From Microbacteriaceae bacterium (GTDB lineage: Bacteria; Actinomycetota; Actinomycetes; Actinomycetales; Microbacteriaceae), in NCBI GenBank assembly GCA_027491295.1, contig JAIXWK010000002.1, positions 556,032 through 620,031 on the forward strand: DNA of 64,000 bases, read 5' to 3'. This document shows, in pieces, positions 1 through 8,576 of this stretch. The number at the start of each line of letters is the position of its first letter. Within the stretch, counting starts at the first letter, position 1. The position numbers and the translations under genes were made by a program. The notes under the pieces were generated by a model. The model was not told the origin of the DNA. It was given only the letters and a program-made list of their open reading frames with translations, and searched no databases.

Positions 1-644
1 TTGCTCGCGCATCGTTCAATTACGGTCTGTCTCGCAACTACCCGGTTTACCTCTCCACCAAGAACACCATCTTGAAGGCATACGACGGCGCGTTCAAAGA
101 CGCTTTCGAAGAGGTCTTCCAGGCTGAGTACGCAGCCAAGTTTGAGGCAGCCGGCATCACCTATGAGCACCGCCTAATCGACGACATGGTCGCGGCTGCG
201 CTCAAGTGGGAGGGTGGCTACGTTTGGGCCTGTAAGAACTACGACGGTGACGTGCAGTCTGACACCGTGGCTCAGGGTTTTGGCTCACTTGGCCTTATGA
301 CTTCGGTGCTAACCACCCCAGATGGCAAGACCGCATTGGCAGAGGCTGCCCACGGCACCGTGACTCGTCACTACCGCCAGTGGCAGAAGGGCGAGAAGAC
401 CTCGACCAACCCAATCGCGTCGATCTTTGCCTGGACCAGAGGCCTTATGCACCGCGCCAAGCTAGACGGCACCCCTGAGGTTCACGAATTTGCCGAAACC
501 CTAGAGGACGTCATTATCAAGACTGTTGAGGCCGGTCACATGACCAAGGACCTTGCAGCTTTGGTTGGCAAGCAGCAGGCTTGGCAGACCACCGAGGAGT
601 TCATGGCTACCTTGGCTCAGAACCTTAAGGCCAGAATCGGTTAA
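1..644 (+). CDS. icd: NADP-dependent isocitrate dehydrogenase, homodimeric type, 3' part
   Basis: Oxidative decarboxylation of isocitrate to 2-oxoglutarate in the TCA cycle, cytosolic. The gene runs in from before the window; the first complete codon is at base 3 and the frame stays open to the TAA at 642-644, giving about 213 C-terminal residues. The sequence is that of the homodimeric (eukaryote-like, type II) NADP enzyme: [14 protein letters not shown], then [17 protein letters not shown] carrying the metal-binding Asp, [17 protein letters not shown], and [14 protein letters not shown] followed by [12 protein letters not shown] hairpin terminator follows directly. The identification is firm; only the N-terminus is missing. 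Confidence 0.95.
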   Translation, partial: ARASFNYGLSRNYPVYLSTKNTILKAYDGAFKDAFEEVFQAEYAAKFEAAGITYEHRLIDDMVAAALKWEGGYVWACKNYDGDVQSDTVAQGFGSLGLMTSVLTTPDGKTALAEAAHGTVTRHYRQWQKGEKTSTNPIASIFAWTRGLMHRAKLDGTPEVHEFAETLEDVIIKTVEAGHMTKDLAALVGKQQAWQTTEEFMATLAQNLKARIG

Positions 645-658
645 TCGATAAGGCTGTG

Positions 659-699
659 GAAAACCCCCTGCAAGAAATTGCTGGGGGTTTTACTTTTTT
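659..699 (+). terminator. Rho-independent terminator after icd
   Basis: AAACCCCC and GGGGGTTT arms enclose a short loop and are followed by a T-rich run, 15 bases after the icd stop. The T-run doubles as the -10 region of the next gene. Confidence 0.8.
691..696 (+). promoter_or_regulatory. -10 element TACTTT of a leaderless start
   Basis: TACTTT lies exactly six bases before the ATG at 703; there is no Shine-Dalgarno sequence. Transcription would begin at or next to the start codon. Confidence 0.5.
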
Positions 700-702
700 G
701 CC

Positions 703-1608
703 ATGGCTAATCAAATACGAATCTTGCTGGTATCCGCACTAATTGGACTTACTGCGCTCCCAGCGGGGGCAACTGGAGACCGAGCTCCAGCGGTGATGGG
801 ATCATTCGCAGAACAGGTGTCACTCAAAACGACGCGGTTTATCTTGATGTTTGATGCACCAATCGAAAACCTGACCGGTGATGACTTTCGAATAACCGCT
901 GGCTGCTCTTTCGGCTATTTAGAGGTGCAAGATGCCACCGCACAGGTTGAGCTTCTGGATTGCCCTTCGGGGTTGGTAGAACTGGTGCTCCTGGCTAACA
1001 CAGTTGGATCAAGCACCCTAGGGCCATCGCAGAACCACGTTGTCGGCATCGAAATCGTTGCCACAGTTCCAAGCGTGCCAACTCCGACACCAAGCCCAAC
1101 TGCACCACCAACCTCGAGTCCAGAACCAACTCCACCACCAATCCCAACTCCACCACCAATCGCGAATCCAGAACCAGTTCCAAATCCAGAACCAGTCCAG
1201 GTTCCACCAGCTATAACTGAGTTGCCAACAACCTCGTCTGAGGTTCAGCAGTCGTCGAGCCCATCGGTTTCGGATTCGGCAGTGGCGACTATTTCCGAAT
1301 CGGTAGCCGTCGAATGGGATACGGAGCTAGTTGTGGTGACAGTCACTCCGCCTGCCAGTAGCGAACCAGAAGAGACTGCTTTGAACCAAGAATCTTTAAT
1401 TGCAGCCCTTCAAGAAGAGGACGATAAACAACAGGAGGTATCCCTGAAGCCGGTGGAGGTGCCTTCGGAGGAAGTGGTTATCGAGTCGGTCGCCGGAGAG
1501 GAGCTCGAATTCGATCAAACCAGAGGTTCGCAATGGATCTGGTTTATTGGTTTGGGGTCGCTGACCCTTCTTACCATCGGATTAGTAAGGCGATTTAGCG
1601 GAAGATAA
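703..1608 (+). CDS. Secreted or surface-anchored Pro/Thr-rich protein with C-terminal membrane anchor
   Basis: Function unknown. 301 residues: an N-terminal signal peptide (about 1-23, ending at PAGA), a small beta-rich domain (about 28-120) whose segment FDAPIENLTGDDFRI resembles bacterial Ig-like domains, a long Pro/Thr/Ser linker (about 122-175, near-repeated PTPPPIPTPPP and NPEPVPNPEPV), an acidic Ser/Glu stretch, and a C-terminal transmembrane helix (about 278-295) ending in a basic RRFSGR tail. That is the order of a wall-spanning anchored protein, but no LPXTG motif is present. Two cysteines in the Ig-like part could form a disulfide. It is convergent with purU, overlapping it by 14 bases. 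ATG at 703 is chosen because the signal peptide begins there. Confidence 0.75.
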   Translation: MANQIRILLVSALIGLTALPAGATGDRAPAVMGSFAEQVSLKTTRFILMFDAPIENLTGDDFRITAGCSFGYLEVQDATAQVELLDCPSGLVELVLLANTVGSSTLGPSQNHVVGIEIVATVPSVPTPTPSPTAPPTSSPEPTPPPIPTPPPIANPEPVPNPEPVQVPPAITELPTTSSEVQQSSSPSVSDSAVATISESVAVEWDTELVVVTVTPPASSEPEETALNQESLIAALQEEDDKQQEVSLKPVEVPSEEVVIESVAGEELEFDQTRGSQWIWFIGLGSLTLLTIGLVRRFSGR

Positions 1609-2452
1609 TGGTGCGCTGGCCATCCAGCAGGACACGGTGTTCCGCGAACCACTTGACCGCCTGAGTCAAAGTCTTTGACTCAGCATCCTGACCAATCTCG
1701 ACCAAGTGCTGTTTGGAATCGGAGTGCTCAACGCGAGTGACGTTTTGTTCGATTATTGGACCCTCATCGAGATCCTCGGTCACAAAGTGAGCGGTCGCTC
1801 CAATCAGTTTCACGCCGCGGGCGTGAGCCTGGGCATAAGGGTTTGCACCCTTGAAGCCAGGTAGGAAGCTGTGGTGAATGTTGATGATTCGGCCGGCAAA
1901 GTCCTTGCAGAACTCAGGGGAGAGGATTTGCATGTAGCGGGCTAAAACAATTAGCTCAATGCCCTGCTCGGCAATCAACTGGCGAAGGTGATTCTCGAAG
2001 TTCGTTTTTTCCTGTTGGCTCTCTACTTTCAAGCTATCGAATTCGATGCCGTAAAAATCAGCGAGGTGCCCAAGCTCCGGGTGGTTTCCCACGATCCTTG
2101 GAATCTCAATCGGCAAGAGCCCTGCGCGCTGGCGGTAGAGCAGGTCGTTGAGAGTGTGTGAGGCCTTGGAGACCAAAACGAGAGTCTTCATCTTTCGACC
2201 AACGTGATCTAGAACATAGGTCATTTCAAATCTTTTTGCAATCTCTTCGAACTGCTTGCCAAATGCCTCTTTGGTGGTCTCCGCCTCGATCTGCAGTCGC
2301 ATGAAGAATCGGCCTGTGTCTAGCGAGGTGTACTGCTGGCTCTCGGTTATGTTGCCACCGATTTCAACCACCGCTCCGGAAATTGCATGCACGATACCTT
2401 TTTTATCAGGGCATACAAACGTCAGTACCCAGTGTTCTTTTGAGCTAGCCAT
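1595..2452 (-). CDS. purU: Formyltetrahydrofolate deformylase
   Basis: Hydrolyses 10-formyl-THF to THF and formate, balancing the one-carbon pool and supplying formate. 285 residues, normal length. An ACT regulatory domain occupies about 7-85 (WVLTFVCPDKKGIVHAISG) and a formyltransferase fold the rest, with INIHHSFLPGFKGANPYAQA near 190-205 and the catalytic Asp region TAHFVTEDLDEGPIIEQ. It is divergent from glyA, so two folate one-carbon genes share a 61-base promoter region. A TAGGAT hexamer six bases before the ATG suggests a leaderless message, although the intervening bases include AGG. Confidence 0.95.
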   Translation of the reverse strand: MASSKEHWVLTFVCPDKKGIVHAISGAVVEIGGNITESQQYTSLDTGRFFMRLQIEAETTKEAFGKQFEEIAKRFEMTYVLDHVGRKMKTLVLVSKASHTLNDLLYRQRAGLLPIEIPRIVGNHPELGHLADFYGIEFDSLKVESQQEKTNFENHLRQLIAEQGIELIVLARYMQILSPEFCKDFAGRIINIHHSFLPGFKGANPYAQAHARGVKLIGATAHFVTEDLDEGPIIEQNVTRVEHSDSKQHLVEIGQDAESKTLTQAVKWFAEHRVLLDGQRTIIFR

Positions 2453-2458
2453 CCTGCA

Positions 2459-2464
2459 ATCCTA
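2459..2464 (-). promoter_or_regulatory. -10 element TAGGAT upstream of purU
   Basis: On the minus strand TAGGAT stands six bases before the purU ATG. Confidence 0.5.
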
Positions 2465-2501
2465 TTGACTGAATAGCCAAAGATTGCGCTGAGCTGGCTG
2501 G

Positions 2502-2507
2502 TAAACT
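2502..2507 (+). promoter_or_regulatory. -10 element TAAACT upstream of glyA
   Basis: TAAACT is six bases before the glyA ATG, and the six bases CTCGTC between them contain no ribosome-binding site. Confidence 0.55.
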
Positions 2508-2513
2508 CTCGTC

Positions 2514-3794
2514 ATGTCCAATCAACCAGCCAGCTTTAGTTCACCGCTTTCCGAGACCGATCCGGAAATCGCTGCCGTCTTGGAGCAAGAACTGGATCGT
2601 CAGCGCCACACCCTTGAGATGATCGCCAGCGAGAACTTTGTGTCCCGTGGAATTCTGGAGGCACAGGGTTCTGTGCTGACCAATAAGTACGCCGAAGGCT
2701 ACCCAGGCAAGCGCTACTACGGTGGTTGCGATGCTGTGGACATCGCTGAGGAGCTGGCTCGCAATCGCGCCAAGGAGCTCTTTGGAGCTGAGCACGCTAA
2801 CGTCCAGCCACACTCCGGTGCCACCGCAAATGCTGCGGTAATGATGGCACTAGCCAACCCAGGCGAGAAGATTTTAGGTTTGTCGCTGGCTCACGGTGGT
2901 CACCTAACCCACGGTATGAAGCTGAATTTCTCGGGCAAGATGTATGAGCCTCACGCCTATGAGCTGGACCCAAACACCTACCTGATTGATATGGACCATG
3001 TTCGCGAGCGAGCACTGGAAGTTCGACCAAAGGTGCTAATCGCAGGTTGGTCGGCTTACTCCCGCCACTTGGATTTCGCCGCGTTCCGCTCAATCGCAGA
3101 CGAGGTTGGCGCAAAGCTTTGGGTAGATATGGCTCACTTTGCAGGTTTGGTAGCAGCCGGTGTTCACCCAAGCCCAGTTCCATATGCTGATGTGATTTCC
3201 TCGACCGTTCACAAGACCTTGGCTGGACCTCGCTCCGGAATGATTTTGTGCAAGGAAGAACTTGCCAAGAAGATTGACTCCTCGGTCTTCCCAGGCCAGC
3301 AGGGTGGTCCGCTTATGCACGTGATTGCTGCCAAGGCAGTTGCCTACAAGGCAGCGATGCAGCCAGATTTCATCGATCGCCAAAAGCGCACCATCGAAGG
3401 TGCTCAGATCATCGCCGAGCGCTTGGTTCAGCCAGACGTAGTTGCAGCTGGCGTCTCGGTTCTAACCGGCGGCACCGATGTGCACTTGGTTCTAATTGAC
3501 CTTCGAGATGCTCCTATCACTGGCCAGGACGCAGAGAACATCCTGCACGAGGCCGGCATCACAGTGAACAAGAACTCAGTGCCATTTGACCCACGCCCAC
3601 CAATGGTCACCTCCGGCATCCGCATTGGAACCCCAGCCCTTGCCACCCGTGGCTTTGGTGCTGAGGAATTCACCGAGGTGGGAGACATCATTGCAAACGC
3701 GCTAAAGCCAGGTGCTGATCTTGCAGCACTGCGTGCCCGCGTTCACAAGCTCACTGAAAGCATCCCGCTTTACTCAAATCTCGAAAACTGGTAA
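2514..3794 (+). CDS. glyA: Serine hydroxymethyltransferase
   Basis: PLP enzyme converting serine and THF to glycine and 5,10-methylene-THF, the main one-carbon entry point. 426 residues, usual length. Visible signatures are [35 protein letters not shown], the PLP-lysine segment [15 protein letters not shown] (about residue 235) and the C-terminal [14 protein letters not shown]. folD follows after four bases, so both enzymes of methylene-THF formation and use are cotranscribed, with purU divergent. Confidence 0.97.
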   Translation: MSNQPASFSSPLSETDPEIAAVLEQELDRQRHTLEMIASENFVSRGILEAQGSVLTNKYAEGYPGKRYYGGCDAVDIAEELARNRAKELFGAEHANVQPHSGATANAAVMMALANPGEKILGLSLAHGGHLTHGMKLNFSGKMYEPHAYELDPNTYLIDMDHVRERALEVRPKVLIAGWSAYSRHLDFAAFRSIADEVGAKLWVDMAHFAGLVAAGVHPSPVPYADVISSTVHKTLAGPRSGMILCKEELAKKIDSSVFPGQQGGPLMHVIAAKAVAYKAAMQPDFIDRQKRTIEGAQIIAERLVQPDVVAAGVSVLTGGTDVHLVLIDLRDAPITGQDAENILHEAGITVNKNSVPFDPRPPMVTSGIRIGTPALATRGFGAEEFTEVGDIIANALKPGADLAALRARVHKLTESIPLYSNLENW

Positions 3795-3798
3795 ATCC

Positions 3799-4653
3799 TT
3801 GACTGCAATCGTGCTCGATGGCCTGGCTACCGCCAAGGCAATCAAAGCCGAACTCGCAGTCGAGGTCGCCAAGCTTCGCCAAGCCGGAATGACTCCTGGA
3901 CTTGGAACGCTATTGGTTGGAGATGATCCCGGGTCGCACACCTACGTGGGCGGCAAGCACCGCGATTGCGCAGAAGTTGGAATCCATTCGGTTCGCATCG
4001 ACCTTCCCGCCTCGGCTTCTCTCAGCGATATCAAAGCTGCGGTTAGAGACCTAAATGACTCCAAAGAGGTCACTGGCTACATCGTTCAGCTGCCACTTCC
4101 CAAAGCCATTGATTCAAATGCGATTTTGGAGTTGATGGATCCTTCGAAAGATGCAGACGGTCTTCACCCAATCAACCTAGGTCGGTTGGTAATGAACGTC
4201 TCGTTAGGGATGACTTCGCCACTGCCCTGCACTCCTAGTGGAATCGTCGAGCTCCTTCGTCGCTACCAGGTGCCAACCTCAGGTGCCGAGGTCGCAATAA
4301 TTGGTCGCGGACTAACCGTTGGTAGACCCCTTGGCTTGCTTATGACGAGAAAGGGCATCGACTCAACCGTCACCATTCTTCACAGCGCAAGCAAAGACAT
4401 CCCTGAAGCTGTTCGCCGCGCGGACATTGTGGTCGCAGCCCTTGGCCAGCCTCACTTTGTAAAGCCAGAGTGGATCAAGCCCGGTGCTGCAGTGCTTGAT
4501 GTTGGCATCACCAGAACCGCTGCCGGCCTAACCGGAGATGTTGATCCAAGGGTTGCCGAAGTTGCTGGTTGGGTATCGCCAAATCCTGGCGGCGTAGGAC
4601 CGATGACTAGGGCGATGCTGCTAAAGAACGTAGTTTTGGCTGCTCAAAACTGA
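3799..4653 (+). CDS. folD: Bifunctional methylenetetrahydrofolate dehydrogenase / methenyltetrahydrofolate cyclohydrolase
   Basis: Interconverts 5,10-methylene-, methenyl- and 10-formyl-THF with NADP. The chosen start is TTG at 3799, four bases after the glyA stop, giving 284 residues beginning [19 protein letters not shown]; an in-frame GTG at 3811 is the alternative. The frame is open further upstream, but that part lies inside glyA and is not FolD-like. Motifs: [45 protein letters not shown], the Rossmann segment [17 protein letters not shown] and [14 protein letters not shown]. No Shine-Dalgarno sequence is evident, so it probably depends on coupling to glyA. The 3' end overlaps convergent kynA by 10 bases. 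Confidence 0.95.
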   Translation: MTAIVLDGLATAKAIKAELAVEVAKLRQAGMTPGLGTLLVGDDPGSHTYVGGKHRDCAEVGIHSVRIDLPASASLSDIKAAVRDLNDSKEVTGYIVQLPLPKAIDSNAILELMDPSKDADGLHPINLGRLVMNVSLGMTSPLPCTPSGIVELLRRYQVPTSGAEVAIIGRGLTVGRPLGLLMTRKGIDSTVTILHSASKDIPEAVRRADIVVAALGQPHFVKPEWIKPGAAVLDVGITRTAAGLTGDVDPRVAEVAGWVSPNPGGVGPMTRAMLLKNVVLAAQN

Positions 4654-5468
4654 GAGCGAATAGCCCAGAGGTCTGGAAACACCGGGTTGAACAGCGTGCT
4701 CGCTAGGTAACCTGCACCGCTTGAGCCACCGCTTCCCATCTTGCGACCAATGGTTCGCTCCACCATCTTCACGTGACGGTAGCGCCATTCCTGAAGGCCC
4801 TCATCAAAATCAACCAGTGCTTCCGAGACCATCGATGCCTCCGGGTCTGATCTGTGCAGCTCAATCAAAACCTGCTGCACTTCCTCATTCGGCTCCCACG
4901 CAGTTGCGACATCTCGCTTTAGAGCAGTCTCTGGCATCGCCATTCGAGAGTGGAAATAGTGCAGTGCTGAATCCCAAAGTGATGGTCGAAGCATTGCGGC
5001 CTCCACCCTGGCACGAGCCTCAGAACCTGGGATTAGGTGCTCTGCCATACCCATGCCGCTGCCCTTCTCGGCATTAGCCCCGGCATGGTCACGACGACCC
5101 AAGACCGCCTCTAACTCTCGGAATTGAGCAGACTGAAAACCCGAGGCACTAGAAAGTCTTGCGCGGAAAGAGTTGAACTGCAGCGGAGTCATGGTCTCGA
5201 GAATGTCGAGTTGAGAAACACAGGTCTTCATGATTGTTCTTACCCGACCCAATAGTCCAAGCGATCGGTGCGTATCTCCAGCTTCCAGAGATTTCTGCGC
5301 AGCGGAGACTTCGTGCAGGATTTGCTTGAACCAAAGCTCATAAACCTGGTGAATGGTTATGAAAAGTAACTCATCGTGCTCAGGGCCATCGCTGAGCGGC
5401 TGCTGCAAGGTCAGTAGCTCATCAACCTTGAGGTAGGAGATGTAACTTACGTGCTTATCGTGGGTCAT
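4644..5468 (-). CDS. kynA: Tryptophan 2,3-dioxygenase
   Basis: Haem enzyme that opens the tryptophan indole ring to N-formylkynurenine, first step of the kynurenine pathway. 274 residues. Family marks: [18 protein letters not shown] near 37-54, [15 protein letters not shown], the proximal haem-His segment [18 protein letters not shown] (about 230-247) and GGSSGAGYL. The start overlaps the kynU stop (ATGA), so it is second in a kynU-kynA operon. No kynurenine formamidase gene is in the window. Confidence 0.95.
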   Translation of the reverse strand: MTHDKHVSYISYLKVDELLTLQQPLSDGPEHDELLFITIHQVYELWFKQILHEVSAAQKSLEAGDTHRSLGLLGRVRTIMKTCVSQLDILETMTPLQFNSFRARLSSASGFQSAQFRELEAVLGRRDHAGANAEKGSGMGMAEHLIPGSEARARVEAAMLRPSLWDSALHYFHSRMAMPETALKRDVATAWEPNEEVQQVLIELHRSDPEASMVSEALVDFDEGLQEWRYRHVKMVERTIGRKMGSGGSSGAGYLASTLFNPVFPDLWAIRSQF

Positions 5469-6781
5469 GTGACGCGGTTCCCATCCAGCTGAACTTTTTT
5501 GTAATCCCCAGATGCCACAAGTTCGCGAAGTCTCTCAAAGCCATCGAATACCTCGGTGTAGCTGGTGGCAAGCGGTGAGATCGCCAACCTGATTGCTCCG
5601 GGTTCGCGGTAGTCGGGAATCACGTTCTTTAGCTTTCGAAGCGCAACCGCTATTTGCTTGGCATCTTGGTGAACCACGATGATGTGCCCACCACGCTTTT
5701 TGGAATCGCGTGGAGTTCCCAGGGTGAAGCCAAGTGGTGCCAACCAAGCATCAAATAGCTCAATCATCAAATCGGTGCCCTTGGCAGCTTTGTCTTGAAT
5801 TCTCGCTATGCCGGCTTCAGCGATCATCTCAAACGCAACTTCAACGCCGCGGATTCCAATGATGCTTGGGCTTGCAATTTGGAAGCCTCGAATACCTTCT
5901 GCCTTTTCATAAAATGGACCCATTTCAAACTGTCGATCGTTGGAGAACCAACCCTGAATCGGGATTCGCAGCTCATCCTGCAGTTCTTTCCGGATAAACA
6001 TCCAACCCGGAGAACCAGGACCGGAGTTTCCGTATTTGTAGGTGCAGCCAACCGCTAGATCGACACCGTTGGCATCGAACTGGAGGTCAATCGCACCGGC
6101 CGCGTGAGAGCAGTCCCATATCACTAGCGCACCGTGCTTGCGAGCAACATCGGTAATTCCCTTGATGTCGGGTCTACCACCGGAGCGATACTGGATCGCC
6201 TGCAGCGTCACAAAGGCAACATCACTGGTGAGGTGCTTTTCAAGCTCCTGAGGGCTGATTAGTTCGCAGTCGTGTTCTACATCAACAGCACCAGGACCAC
6301 CAAGACCATCGTTATTCAAGGTAATTAGGTTCAGTCCGAATTGCTCTGCGATGCCAGCCAAGATGTAGCGATCGGTTGGGAAATTGGCTGAGTCGATGAT
6401 TACGGTCTTGCGTCCCGGTCGAGCCTTCAGTGCTGCCATGCAGAGCTGGTAGAAGTTCACACTTGTGGTGTCACAGACCAGGGTCTGACCGTCGGTAGTT
6501 CCCAGCACACTTTTGGCCAATAGGTTTCCCGCCGGCTGTGCCTGGTCAATCCAGTGACTCCAGCCATCGACCAATTCCGGCCCCCACTCATTGAGTAGGA
6601 AGTGGTTTATGACCTCAACAGTTTTCTTTGGAAGCCGCCCAAGGGAGTTGCCATCCAGGTAGCAAAGGCTTGGGTCGGTTATGACAAATTGGTCTTTGTA
6701 ATGTGCCAGTGGGTCGGCAAGATCTAGCTTTTCTGCAAAGCTTCGTTGCGTTGCCGAGGACTGGCTTTGGGCCGCACTCAT
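5465..6781 (-). CDS. kynU: Kynureninase
   Basis: PLP hydrolase cleaving kynurenine to anthranilate and alanine. 438 residues. LCYLDGNSLGRLP near 39-51, GWSHWIDQAQPAG, the PLP-binding Asp region VIWDCSHAAGAIDL (about 220-232) and the Schiff-base lysine in GCTYKYGNSGPG (Lys249) are all present. First gene of the kynU-kynA operon. The likely promoter overlaps the end of the ABC exporter gene immediately upstream. Confidence 0.95.
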   Translation of the reverse strand: MSAAQSQSSATQRSFAEKLDLADPLAHYKDQFVITDPSLCYLDGNSLGRLPKKTVEVINHFLLNEWGPELVDGWSHWIDQAQPAGNLLAKSVLGTTDGQTLVCDTTSVNFYQLCMAALKARPGRKTVIIDSANFPTDRYILAGIAEQFGLNLITLNNDGLGGPGAVDVEHDCELISPQELEKHLTSDVAFVTLQAIQYRSGGRPDIKGITDVARKHGALVIWDCSHAAGAIDLQFDANGVDLAVGCTYKYGNSGPGSPGWMFIRKELQDELRIPIQGWFSNDRQFEMGPFYEKAEGIRGFQIASPSIIGIRGVEVAFEMIAEAGIARIQDKAAKGTDLMIELFDAWLAPLGFTLGTPRDSKKRGGHIIVVHQDAKQIAVALRKLKNVIPDYREPGAIRLAISPLATSYTEVFDGFERLRELVASGDYKKVQLDGNRVT

Positions 6782-6787
6782 GGCCTA

Positions 6788-6793
6788 ACTCTA
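6788..6793 (-). promoter_or_regulatory. -10 element TAGAGT upstream of kynU
   Basis: On the minus strand TAGAGT sits six bases before the kynU ATG, inside the 15-base gap after the ABC exporter stop, so kynU can have its own leaderless promoter. Confidence 0.5.
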
Positions 6794-6796
6794 CAA

Positions 6797-8575
6797 CTAG
6801 ACCAGTAGCTGGTGCTTGGCCAGCTCGGCGTATAGCGGAGTGGACTTCACAAGCTCAGAGTGGGTTCCTGAACCAACCACCTTGCCCCGCTCTAGGACAA
6901 TTATTTGGTCACTGTCGACCACGGTTGAAAGCCTGTGAGCAATCACAATCAGGGTTCGGTTTTTCGCAACCGCATCAATCGCTTCGCGCATGCGCTGTTC
7001 GTTCGGTCCATCAAGAGCACTGGTGGATTCATCGAGCAAAAGAATCGGGGGAGCAGCCAGCAGCGCCCTAGCGATTGCAAGTCTTTGGCGTTCTCCACCG
7101 GAGAGCATGATGCCGTTCTCTCCTACCTCAGCATCTAGTGCTTTGGCATCACGGTTTAGCACCTCGGTGAGATTGACCATGTCTAAAACCTGACGGAGAT
7201 CTTCATCGGTGGCCTCGGCACGACCCAAGAGCAAGTTCTCTCGAATTGATCCGGCTAGCACTGGGGCATCCTGCTCGACGTAGCCAATCTGGGAGCGCAG
7301 AGTGTCCAACGACATCTCTTTTACATTCTGCCCATCCAGCAGAATCTCACCCGAGGTTGGCTCGTAGAACCGCTCGATAAGCGAGAAGATGGTCGACTTT
7401 CCAGCACCCGATGGTCCAACAAGCGCAACTCTGGTGCCGCGAGGAATCGCAAGCGATACATTCTCGAGAATGGCGTTTGGCTCTTCGTCTCCAGCTGGTT
7501 CATAGTGGAAAGAGACGTTCGAGAATTCGATTGCAGTCTCACCTTGGCGCTTGAGTGCCCCCTCGCCCTGAACTTCTTCGTCAATAACCATGATCTCTTG
7601 GATTCGAGCCAGGGCACCCAGGGCGCTCATCACTGACGAGTAGGCACCAAATGCTGAGATCAGTGGGCCAACCATAAAGAAAAGCAAGATTACGAAGGTG
7701 ACCAGGCTGGAGATTGAGGTAGCACCGGTTGCAACGCGAAGGCCACCGAGCCCAAGCACCACGATGAATGCGGTGTTGAAGGCAATCTGTGCAATCGGAG
7801 CCACGATTGCACTCAGCTTGGCAATCTTTACTCCCTGGTCATAGGCGGCGATTGCATCTTTGTCGATTGCCTGAGCCTCGCGAGTCTCGGCTCTGGCAGC
7901 ACGAATAGTGCGAATCGCACCGAGCGCTCGCTCCACCGATGCGCTCATGGCACCAACTTTTTGTTGGGCCTTGGTGGTTGCGCTGCGAAGTTTGCGACCG
8001 GTCATGGCAATGGCTGCAACTGCAACAAAGACGACCAACAAGGTCGAACCCAGCAAGATCGGGTCGATGAAAGCCATCAAGATGATTGCCCCCAGGAATT
8101 GCAGCATGCCGCCGACAGCATCAACCAAACCCTGGGTTAGCACCGACTTCAACAGTGTCGAGTCGGCACCAACTCGAGACACTAAATCACCAATCCTCCT
8201 GCGGTCATACTCTTTGATGGGGAGGCGAAGAAGGCGCGAAACCAACTTCTTGCGAGTGCCAAGCACCACGCCCTCGCCGGTTCGATAGAGCAGGAAGAAC
8301 TGAAAACCATTTATCAGGGCAGCGCTTACTAAAAGCATCACGATGCCAATAGCCAAATTTGTGAATTCCTTACCTTCTTCAACCGCAGAGATAACCTGAC
8401 CCATCAAAAGCGGCTGGCCAAGCGAGAGCAGCGAGGTGAAAATCGAGAGAACCAGGGCAACAATAAGTGCCTTTTTGTGGTCCAAGAGATAGGGAGTGAG
8501 GTCGCTGAGTTTTGCCCTGGGACCCTTGTATTCTCTGGACCTGGGGTTCTCGGTCGGGTCGCGGTAATCGCTCAA
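6797..8575 (-). CDS. ABC exporter, fused membrane and ATPase domains
   Basis: A half-transporter of the multidrug/lipid exporter (ABCB/MsbA-like) type, 592 residues. The membrane domain spans about 35-330 with six predicted helices, the ATPase domain about 350-592. The nucleotide-binding motifs are complete: Walker A VGPSGAGKST, signature MLSGGERQRLAIARALL, Walker B PILLLDESTSALD with catalytic Glu, and the H-loop IVIAHRLST. All being intact argues for a functional homodimer rather than one partner of a degenerate heterodimer. The substrate cannot be read from sequence. It follows the methyltransferase gene by one base on the same strand. Confidence 0.9.
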   Translation of the reverse strand: MSDYRDPTENPRSREYKGPRAKLSDLTPYLLDHKKALIVALVLSIFTSLLSLGQPLLMGQVISAVEEGKEFTNLAIGIVMLLVSAALINGFQFFLLYRTGEGVVLGTRKKLVSRLLRLPIKEYDRRRIGDLVSRVGADSTLLKSVLTQGLVDAVGGMLQFLGAIILMAFIDPILLGSTLLVVFVAVAAIAMTGRKLRSATTKAQQKVGAMSASVERALGAIRTIRAARAETREAQAIDKDAIAAYDQGVKIAKLSAIVAPIAQIAFNTAFIVVLGLGGLRVATGATSISSLVTFVILLFFMVGPLISAFGAYSSVMSALGALARIQEIMVIDEEVQGEGALKRQGETAIEFSNVSFHYEPAGDEEPNAILENVSLAIPRGTRVALVGPSGAGKSTIFSLIERFYEPTSGEILLDGQNVKEMSLDTLRSQIGYVEQDAPVLAGSIRENLLLGRAEATDEDLRQVLDMVNLTEVLNRDAKALDAEVGENGIMLSGGERQRLAIARALLAAPPILLLDESTSALDGPNEQRMREAIDAVAKNRTLIVIAHRLSTVVDSDQIIVLERGKVVGSGTHSELVKSTPLYAELAKHQLLV

Positions 8576-8576
8576 G

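Noticed and set aside
995-1207. 70-codon minus-strand frame opposite the Pro/Thr-rich linker
   Set aside because: Its repetitive Leu/Val/Glu composition is the antisense of the proline repeat.
2797-3183. 128-codon minus-strand frame within glyA
   Set aside because: Antisense shadow of a strongly conserved gene; no ribosome site and no domain.
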